Under the pieces are notes generated by a model. The model saw only the letters and a program-made list of their open reading frames with translations. It was not told the DNA's origin and searched no databases. 5,526 bases of DNA from Candidatus Babeliales bacterium (lineage in GTDB: Bacteria > Babelota > Babeliae > Babelales > JANWKD01), in contig JANWKD010000046.1 of assembly GCA_025451595.1 (NCBI GenBank), positions 1-5,526 on the forward strand. Reading direction: 5' to 3'. Of the stretch, positions 1-5,304 are shown one piece after another. Positions within the stretch are counted from its first letter, which is position 1; every line of letters starts with the position of its first letter. Position numbers and translations under genes: made by a program.

Positions 1-14
1 ATATAAAAACTTCA

Positions 15-151
15 TACACTTTACTTCATGCCAACTCATTGGTATTCTTTTCCAGAAAGCAAATATGTTTTGCAAGCATACGAGAACTATGTATACAAAT
101 TTTATTAAAATATTCACAATATGCACTATCATCAACCAATCACTTATTGCT
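15..151 (+). repeat. Direct repeat copy 1: promoter, leader and signal-peptide cassette
   Basis: The first 24 bases (15-38) are identical to 452-475. The segment after that is diverged, with a net length difference of 3 nt. The last 63 bases (89-151), coding for the signal peptide, match 523-585 at 54 of 63 positions. Five of the nine differences are synonymous. Similarity stops at the signal-peptide cleavage region, so the repeat covers control and export sequences but not the mature protein. Confidence 0.85.
20..48 (+). promoter_or_regulatory. Putative sigma70-type promoter, copy 1
   Basis: A TTTACT hexamer (20-25) lies 17 bp before TATTCT (43-48), which is preceded by TG one base further up (40-41), an extended -10 arrangement. 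The same hexamer, the same 17-bp spacer length and a TGnTATYCT element recur in front of the WD40 gene at 457-485. That conservation is the main support. The predicted transcript start is near 55, about 34 nt before the preferred ATG at 89. Neither hexamer is a perfect consensus, so this remains a prediction. Confidence 0.45.
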
Positions 152-394
152 ATGAACAATCAGAACTCATTAACACCATCAGCTTCTGATTTCAGTAAAA
201 TGACTGCTCTTGAACGATGGCATTTTGTAAAGCAACAAGCGGTCCAACGATTACAAACAAAAGCTTACTCATCGCTTGCTCCAACGACACCATCATCCGG
301 TTTTGAATCATCGTCCAATCATCACGGTAAATCCTATAGCGATCATGCTAAGGTATCAACCGACTTAATAAAATGCAGCGATAATAAAAAGTAA
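89..394 (+). CDS. Small secreted protein of unknown function
   Basis: I do not recognise this 101-residue protein. Residues 1-21 form a signal peptide: a short N-terminus with one Lys, a hydrophobic stretch (FIKIFTICTII), and a likely cleavage after SLIA. It is nearly identical to the signal peptide of the following WD40 protein, differing at residues 3, 4 and 20. The mature part of about 80 residues has a probable amphipathic helix (around 36-60, ERWHFVKQQAVQRLQ). A Ser/Thr/Pro-rich, low-complexity tail follows, with a His pair and a single Cys near the end. No domain is visible. The ATG at 89 is chosen over an in-frame ATG at 65 because 89 aligns exactly with the start of the WD40 gene and 65 lies only about 10 nt from the predicted transcript start. 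It could be a true small exported protein or the remnant of a larger paralogue whose 3' part was lost. Confidence 0.65.
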   Translation: MYTNFIKIFTICTIINQSLIAMNNQNSLTPSASDFSKMTALERWHFVKQQAVQRLQTKAYSSLAPTTPSSGFESSSNHHGKSYSDHAKVSTDLIKCSDNKK

Positions 395-451
395 GACGTT
401 AGAAGAGCTCTCTGTGTCTCAATAAGCCTTCTCAAGATTTTTTTAAATTTG

Positions 452-585
452 TACACTTTACTTCATGCCAACTCACTGATATCCTTTCCTAAATTCACAG
501 TTTTGAACAATATAAGAGAAATATGTATAAATACTTTATTAAAATATTTACAATATGCACTATCATCAATCAGTCACTCGTTGCA
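452..585 (+). repeat. Direct repeat copy 2: promoter, leader and signal-peptide cassette
   Basis: This is the partner of the block at 15-151. The two share an identical 24-base segment (452-475 here), equivalent promoter-like elements, a leader of nearly equal length (71 versus 74 nt from repeat start to ATG) and a signal-peptide region with 86 percent identity. The flanking DNA on both sides is unrelated between copies. Confidence 0.85.
457..485 (+). promoter_or_regulatory. Putative sigma70-type promoter, copy 2
   Basis: TTTACT (457-462), a 17-bp spacer and TATCCT (480-485), with TG at 477-478, form an extended -10 arrangement. An A/T-rich tract at 437-450 just upstream could act as an UP element. 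The layout is the same as in the copy at 20-48. The predicted transcript start is near 492, giving a leader of about 30 nt before the ATG at 523. Confidence 0.45.
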
Positions 586-1800
586 GCAGATAGAGGCCTC
601 AGTTTGAGTAATAAAACTGAGCAAGAGCAACGACAAGAAAAATCGCTTATTGAAGAAATAGATAATAAGTTAACCATTGTAAAGATACTGTTGCAAGATA
701 TTGATGAGCAAAAGTTATGGCGAAAGTGCACAGATTCATATCCGTATCTCCTAACAGTGGCTGAGCCTGCGTCACCAAAGAGACGTTCCCATGACCAAGG
801 AAACGTAAATCAAAATGGGTCCCTTGCATCAATTAAAAATATAACTACTTGCGAGAACAAAACTAAAAAAATATTTCCACCCTCCATCCAAATACACATG
901 AACAGCGTCAATGCGCTCGCAGCAGTTTCTGATGGTAGACTGATCTCGGGTTCTGGTGATAAAACGGTTAAAATATCAGACTTTACAAAACCAGAAAATA
1001 GTATTACAAAACAGGTAGGAGAGCATGAAATCGTTACTTCATTAGCAATACTACCCAATGCTAGAGTAGCTTCTGGCTATTTCAACACATCCACTAAAAT
1101 ATGGAATTATGAAAAATGCACAGAAGATACAAAATGGGAAAAGCATAGACAGCAAATGCCGGACTCTCGTCGGGCTTACTCATTAGCAGCGTGGGATCGC
1201 CTACTGTTTTCCGGAAATTTCGATGGATCCATTACAAAGCAAGATGTAGAGCATCACAGTAAGGAAATAATGGGAAAGAATGATTTGTATCTTACATATG
1301 CCAATGCTGCAATAAAAGCATTAATTCTATTACAAAATCACTCTCTAGCTTCCGCTTGTAATAATATTATTACAATATGGGACGCACGATCTAAAAATTA
1401 CCAGAAACAACTAAACGAGAATGCCGACGTTTTTTCATTAGCAGAAGTTAACGATAATACACTTGCTTCTGGTTGTGCTGATGGAACTATTAAATTATGG
1501 GATCTCAGGCATTTTACAAGTTCGAGAGCAAGACTCCATGCGCATACGGGTCAAGTTCTTTCACTAGCAAGGCTACATAATGGCATGCTGGCTTCTGGCT
1601 CTTCTGACCATACCGTTAGATTGTGGAACCCCACATCAGAAATGATTATTACCTCATTAATAAGCCATTCGAATAAGGTTACCAACCTAACATCAATAAA
1701 CAACGATGGTATCTTGGCTTCTGGTTCAGTTGATAGAACTATTAGACTGTGGCCAATAGATGAAATTCTTAAAAATTTTCCAGAATCAATGAAATCATGA
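523..1800 (+). CDS. Secreted WD40-repeat seven-bladed beta-propeller protein
   Basis: WD40 propellers are non-enzymatic scaffolds that hold partner proteins. The 425-residue product has a signal peptide (1-22, likely cleavage VAA-D). A charged, probably helical region (about 28-70) and a linker follow, then seven WD40 blades starting near residues 125, 168, 215, 260, 300, 341 and 382, enough for one closed ring. Blades 5-7 are closest to consensus, with repeated LASG.xDxTxxLW patterns; true WD dipeptides occur at 286-287 and 326-327. Blades 2-4 are degenerate: the tight-turn Asp is replaced in blades 2 and 4, and blade 3 lacks the terminal Trp. The chain ends just after blade 7. The start at 523 follows a weak purine-rich AAGAGAAA and matches the start of the upstream small gene, with which it shares promoter and signal peptide. 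Export suggests action in the periplasm, at the surface or in a host. The partner cannot be read from sequence. Confidence 0.92.
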   Translation: MYKYFIKIFTICTIINQSLVAADRGLSLSNKTEQEQRQEKSLIEEIDNKLTIVKILLQDIDEQKLWRKCTDSYPYLLTVAEPASPKRRSHDQGNVNQNGSLASIKNITTCENKTKKIFPPSIQIHMNSVNALAAVSDGRLISGSGDKTVKISDFTKPENSITKQVGEHEIVTSLAILPNARVASGYFNTSTKIWNYEKCTEDTKWEKHRQQMPDSRRAYSLAAWDRLLFSGNFDGSITKQDVEHHSKEIMGKNDLYLTYANAAIKALILLQNHSLASACNNIITIWDARSKNYQKQLNENADVFSLAEVNDNTLASGCADGTIKLWDLRHFTSSRARLHAHTGQVLSLARLHNGMLASGSSDHTVRLWNPTSEMIITSLISHSNKVTNLTSINNDGILASGSVDRTIRLWPIDEILKNFPESMKS

Positions 1801-1895
1801 TTATAATTTTACCTTTTATGTAGTACGTTAAAAAGCATATACTCAAAACTTGAAGGCTTTATATTTATATCGGCTTAAACGATCGTCTACGCAAA

Positions 1896-1902
1896 AAGGA
1901 AG
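1896..1902 (+). promoter_or_regulatory. Shine-Dalgarno site deciding the oxidase start
   Basis: AAGGAAG ends 4 nt before the ATG at 1907, with its GGA core 6 nt away, which is good ribosome-binding spacing. It supports 1907 over the in-frame TTG at 1850, which would place 19 polar and basic residues ahead of the signal peptide. Confidence 0.75.
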
Positions 1903-1906
1903 CGTC

Positions 1907-3313
1907 ATGAAGAAAAATATATATAAGATCCTCTCTTTTTCTATAGTAACTTTTTCGACGAATAGTTTTTGTACCTTCGAATCGATACGATCCGAAAGTA
2001 CCGAATGTCACACCTGGTCAGGCAATACATTTAAACCAGCAACAATTTTTTATCCCAATTCCATTGAAGATGTGCAAGAGATAATTCGCAACGCGATCAA
2101 AACTGATAAAAAAATACGCTTTTTTGGTTCACGCCACTCGCTTAATGATCTGATTGCAACAAATGGATATGCCGTCAACACAGATAGCTTTAATAAAATA
2201 TTAGAAATTAATCAGAAAATGGGTACCGTGCGCGTAGAATGCGGCATCAAGCTAAAACAGCTCTTTAAGGAACTTGCTAAAAACAATTTAGCATTACTCA
2301 ATCAAGGCTTTATTAAAGAGCAATCAATTGCTGGCGCACTGGCCACGGGTACGCATGGAAGCGGTAAAACAGGTACGTTATCTGATTTTATTGTAAGCGT
2401 TGAGCTACTAGATGGCCTTGGTAAGTATCATGTTATTTCAGCTGATTCCAATCCTCAATGGTTACAAGCCGCTCGGCTACACCTTGGTACGCTTGGGTTC
2501 GTATACGCCGTCACACTTCAATGCGTTCCGCTCTTTGTATTAAGCCATGCTCGTAAGGCGCACACCTGGCACGATATTTTTGAAAATCTCGAACAATATT
2601 ATTTAAAGAATGATTATTTCATGCTGATGGCTCATCCTATTTCAGACAACGTTTTAGCATTTACGTGGAACGTATCTCAAGAAAAACCAACGAACAATTT
2701 TTTTATTAATCTGACTCAAAAATTACTTATGAATGAAATTACTAACTATTTAGGCATTAAATTTATACACTGGCAACCAGGGCTTACCAATGACTTTATT
2801 GATCATTTTTTTAAAGCGATGGAACAGACTGAATATCGCGAATACAGCTACAAAACATTATCACCGATTAAAGATCCACTCGAAGAAACTGATTATATTG
2901 AAGAAGAAATTGCAATACCAATGCAATACTTTAGATCCGCAATAGAAGATATTGTTGCATTATACAATAAGTATAAGAAGCACAATTTTGAACTCGTAGG
3001 TTTTATGACGTGCCGTTTTGTAAAAGGCTCACGTAAAGCATTATTAAGCCCTGCGTATGATCAAGATAGCGTATACATTAGTCTGGTTACGTTGAGCATT
3101 TTTGATCAGTACCAACAGTTTTACGCTGAATTTGAAAAATTAATGAGTAAGTATCAGCATGCGCGTCCCCATTGGGGAAAATTTAACCAATTAACCCAGA
3201 CAACGGTGGCTGCTTTATATCAAAATAATCTTACTCAATTTAATGCCATACGCGCTATTCTTGATCCCTACAAACTATTTACGAATAACTATGTGGAGCA
3301 ACGATTGGGATAA
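1907..3313 (+). CDS. Exported FAD-dependent sugar-1,4-lactone oxidase (gulonolactone/arabinonolactone oxidase family)
   Basis: Members of this family oxidise aldonolactones or alditols with O2, using a flavin usually bound covalently to His; they make vitamin C or its analogues in eukaryotes. The 468-residue product starts with a signal peptide (1 to about 22). An FAD-binding PCMH-type domain covers about 40-210. It carries GSRHS, where His77 aligns with the flavin-linking His of rat gulonolactone oxidase, and a Gly-rich ATGTHGSG segment (146-153). The ALO-type C-terminal domain covers about 215-468, with Arg370, a LLSP segment, RPHWGK (420-425, the conserved HWxK) and an ending ILDPYKLFTNNY typical of the family. 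Full length and both domains argue for a working enzyme. Where animal enzymes have E-x-R, this protein has T-x-R (368-370), so substrate range may differ. It could equally be an alditol or other sugar-lactone oxidase. Export is unusual if the product is needed in the cytoplasm. It is separated from the WD40 gene by 106 nt without a clear promoter. Confidence 0.9.
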   Translation: MKKNIYKILSFSIVTFSTNSFCTFESIRSESTECHTWSGNTFKPATIFYPNSIEDVQEIIRNAIKTDKKIRFFGSRHSLNDLIATNGYAVNTDSFNKILEINQKMGTVRVECGIKLKQLFKELAKNNLALLNQGFIKEQSIAGALATGTHGSGKTGTLSDFIVSVELLDGLGKYHVISADSNPQWLQAARLHLGTLGFVYAVTLQCVPLFVLSHARKAHTWHDIFENLEQYYLKNDYFMLMAHPISDNVLAFTWNVSQEKPTNNFFINLTQKLLMNEITNYLGIKFIHWQPGLTNDFIDHFFKAMEQTEYREYSYKTLSPIKDPLEETDYIEEEIAIPMQYFRSAIEDIVALYNKYKKHNFELVGFMTCRFVKGSRKALLSPAYDQDSVYISLVTLSIFDQYQQFYAEFEKLMSKYQHARPHWGKFNQLTQTTVAALYQNNLTQFNAIRAILDPYKLFTNNYVEQRLG

Positions 3314-3315
3314 CA

Positions 3316-4248
3316 TTATTTTAACATATCTGTTGCCAGTTGCGGGATAATTTCTTGAATATCACCTTTGACGAGAAAATCATCTTTTGATAAATAGGTC
3401 GGCATATTTAAATCGATAGCAACAATAATGCCGTTGGGATTATGTTTTTTATACCAGGCAAGAAACCCACAATCATCATGCCTCAGTCCTACCGTCACAA
3501 CAATATCAACGTCTTTAAGATCATCCGTTTTTGCCGAACGCAACTGCACATCATGCGTGTGCAATGGAACGCTACCTGCTTTGTGCTGTAAAAGATCAAC
3601 GTTTTCAGTAATGATAGCACAGCCCTTTGTCTGAGCAATAGTATGCAATGCTGCATGGGCTGCTGTTGGCAACGCTTGCATTGCTTGCTTGCAAAATATT
3701 GAAAAAGATTCAGCTATTGAACGTGGATTTAACATTAATTCTTTGAAAAATAGTTTTGGAGATTCCATATGCAATGATTTTTCCAATTCTCGCATCGTAG
3801 GCACTTGGCTTGCTGCCGAGATACCAGCACCGGTATAAAATAGATATTTTTTATTGGATAATAATCGACGTAATTCTTGATAAGAAATAATCGTAGCGTT
3901 GTTCGTATTAAATTGTATCGGTCTTTGAAAGTAATAATTAAAACTTGAGCGATAATATTCAATGATCTCCTTTAGGTATGATCTATAATTAAAGTTGCAC
4001 GATCGGACTGGTATACCCAATAATAATAACGCACAACCCGCTTTTTGCTGTTCATAATTGCAATTAAATGAACAAACTTCAAAATTACTAATTCTACCAA
4101 AGGCCCAGTTAAAGCTTGCTCGCCACTGGTGTTGGAGTTCTTCAACCTGATTTAGCGTAATTGGTGTTGGCTTTTCTAATAATATATTTGCACATACTGA
4201 ACTGATAGTTATAAAACAGAAGGAAGCTGTAATTATGATACTTTTCAC
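3316..4248 (-). CDS. Secreted sirtuin-like (Sir2 family) protein lacking the zinc ribbon
   Basis: Sir2 proteins cleave NAD+ to deacylate lysines, transfer ADP-ribose, or simply destroy NAD+. The 310-residue product has a signal peptide (1-20, cleavage SVCA-N) and an unassigned N-terminal region (21-120) with four Cys at 59, 63, 72 and 84. A Sir2 Rossmann domain follows (about 122-310): YTGAGIS (138-144), a QVPTMR segment (148-153) matching the NAD loop GIPxFR, LPTAAHAAL (193-201), TENVD (214-218) with the conserved Asn216 and Asp218, the probable catalytic His230, VTVG (251-254), and AIDLN with a final GDIQEIIPQL. Only 16 residues separate His230 from the next core strand. The Cys4 zinc ribbon and FGE segment normally found there are absent. 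The usual GTS is GLR. The start is GTG, with GAGAAAG at good distance. It lies 26 nt after the coiled-coil gene, probably in one transcript. Deacetylase activity is doubtful; NAD binding or NADase activity is more plausible but is inference. Confidence 0.85.
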   Translation of the reverse strand: MKSIIITASFCFITISSVCANILLEKPTPITLNQVEELQHQWRASFNWAFGRISNFEVCSFNCNYEQQKAGCALLLLGIPVRSCNFNYRSYLKEIIEYYRSSFNYYFQRPIQFNTNNATIISYQELRRLLSNKKYLFYTGAGISAASQVPTMRELEKSLHMESPKLFFKELMLNPRSIAESFSIFCKQAMQALPTAAHAALHTIAQTKGCAIITENVDLLQHKAGSVPLHTHDVQLRSAKTDDLKDVDIVVTVGLRHDDCGFLAWYKKHNPNGIIVAIDLNMPTYLSKDDFLVKGDIQEIIPQLATDMLK

Positions 4249-4274
4249 AATAACTTTCTCGCTTTTAAATCAAA

Positions 4275-5198
4275 TTATAAAGTCAAACTCTTAGATCGTG
4301 GTCGGGATGATCGGAATTCAATTGCGTTTTCGTTATGATCTGGAATTCCTAACTGATTTGTTTGCTCAAAATTCTGTGCAAAACACTGCAATGCATCTAC
4401 CGTTTTATCTTGATTTTGCGCGATCATATCAAATTGCTGTGTTACACCAGCTCGAAACTCTTCGATTTGATTTGCTTGTTCAAAACAAACATGATCAAAT
4501 CGAGTGTCAATTGCTTGGCCTGTTTTCATTAATTCTTTTAGTTTAGTCTTTATATTAAAATCCAGTTCCTGTAATTTTTCTCGTAATCTTTTAAATTTTT
4601 GATCTATATTTTCTGAATTTTCTTGTACTTGAAGAGAAACCTCATTCAATGTTAACGCCATTTGATTATGAGCTCCTTCAATCTGCGCTAACATTTGCCC
4701 ATGAAATGCGTTATTTTCTATTTTTGAATCTTGCATCTGCTGTAAAAGCATTTGTTGATTTTTCAGTTGAGCTTCATGTAGCTTCCTTATCTGCTCATGT
4801 CGATATGTAGCTGTTTCGGCTTCAACTGTTTGGGCAGCTGTTATTGATCCTAGTTTTTGATTCAGGGTTTCGTAATAACTTTTAAAAAGTGCAATTTGCT
4901 CATTTTGATTATCTATCAATTTATTTTGTTTATATAATTCCCATGTTGAATATATACCCACGCCTAATCCTAAAGCCCCTAATAATAACGGTGCATTGCT
5001 TACTTGTCTCGCATTAAGACTTTGTGAACAGGCACCGCTTACTGGCGTTACTATATTATTGACTTGCTCGGTAAGCTTACTAACCTTATTGCCAAGAGCA
5101 GTCACCGTAGCCCAAATTATACTGAGATCGAAAATGGACATTGCATTGGCATTAACAAAAAAAGAAATACAGAAAGTCAATGTTAATAATTTTTTCAC
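4275..5198 (-). CDS. Exported or membrane-anchored coiled-coil protein
   Basis: I do not recognise a named family. From GTG 5198 the product has 307 residues. It opens with a classic signal peptide (1-19, cleavage NANA-M), followed by a region of about 50 residues and a hydrophobic, Gly-rich segment (about 69-86) that could span the membrane. A long Gln/Glu/Lys-rich helical stretch (about 88-285) with heptad-like spacing suggests a coiled coil and oligomerisation. The tail is basic and Ser-rich (RSSRPRSKS). An in-frame ATG at 5237 would give 320 residues. I prefer the GTG because the extended -10 at 5241-5250 predicts transcription starting near 5234, after that ATG, and because the GTG start yields a normal signal peptide. 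If the signal peptide is cleaved and 69-86 spans the membrane, the coiled coil would face the cytoplasm; otherwise it is periplasmic. It is the first gene of a probable two-gene operon with the sirtuin-like gene. Confidence 0.75.
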   Translation of the reverse strand: MKKLLTLTFCISFFVNANAMSIFDLSIIWATVTALGNKVSKLTEQVNNIVTPVSGACSQSLNARQVSNAPLLLGALGLGVGIYSTWELYKQNKLIDNQNEQIALFKSYYETLNQKLGSITAAQTVEAETATYRHEQIRKLHEAQLKNQQMLLQQMQDSKIENNAFHGQMLAQIEGAHNQMALTLNEVSLQVQENSENIDQKFKRLREKLQELDFNIKTKLKELMKTGQAIDTRFDHVCFEQANQIEEFRAGVTQQFDMIAQNQDKTVDALQCFAQNFEQTNQLGIPDHNENAIEFRSSRPRSKSLTL

Positions 5199-5240
5199 AT
5201 GAAACCTAATGTTATAAATATATCTATTAAATTTCATCTG

Positions 5241-5250
5241 ATTATATCAA
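5241..5250 (-). promoter_or_regulatory. Extended -10 promoter for the coiled-coil/sirtuin unit
   Basis: Read on the minus strand, 5250-5241 is TTGATATAAT: a perfect TATAAT (5246-5241) preceded by TGn (5249-5247). No good -35 hexamer is visible, which extended -10 promoters tolerate. The upstream DNA is very A/T-rich. The predicted start near 5234 gives a leader of about 35 nt before the GTG at 5198. Confidence 0.55.
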
Positions 5251-5304
5251 AAAAGAATAAAAGAACTATTACATTAAATTTTTTAAGATAAACTTGTTTC
5301 TCCA

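Noticed and set aside
65..88. Upstream in-frame ATG for the small secreted protein
   Set aside because: It would add eight residues ahead of the signal peptide, has no aligned counterpart in the WD40 gene and lies about 10 nt from the predicted transcript start.
401..444. Possible rho-independent terminator after the small secreted gene (AGAAG/CTTCT followed by seven T)
   Set aside because: The stem is only 5 bp with a 22-nt loop and few G-C pairs; the T-run fits equally well as part of the A/T-rich region ahead of the next promoter.
810..1058. Minus-strand open frame inside the WD40 gene
   Set aside because: It lies wholly inside a well-supported domain-bearing gene, with no ribosome-binding site and no recognisable protein features.
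1320..1760. Recurrent short DNA similarities (for example around GCTTCTGG) within the WD40 gene
   Set aside because: They encode the repeated LASG motif of successive blades and need no separate repeat element.
1850..1906. Upstream in-frame TTG start for the lactone oxidase
   Set aside because: It would put a basic, polar stretch before a good signal peptide and has no ribosome-binding site, whereas ATG 1907 has AAGGAAG at proper spacing.
1801..1906. Possible promoter elements ahead of the oxidase (TTGAAG near 1850, TATATT near 1860)
   Set aside because: The spacing between the hexamers is far too short, and no other pair with 16-18 bp spacing stood out.
3166..3178. Perfect inverted repeat TCCCCATTGGGGA
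   Set aside because: It lies on the codons for the conserved RPHWG motif of the oxidase and has no T-run, so protein sequence explains it.
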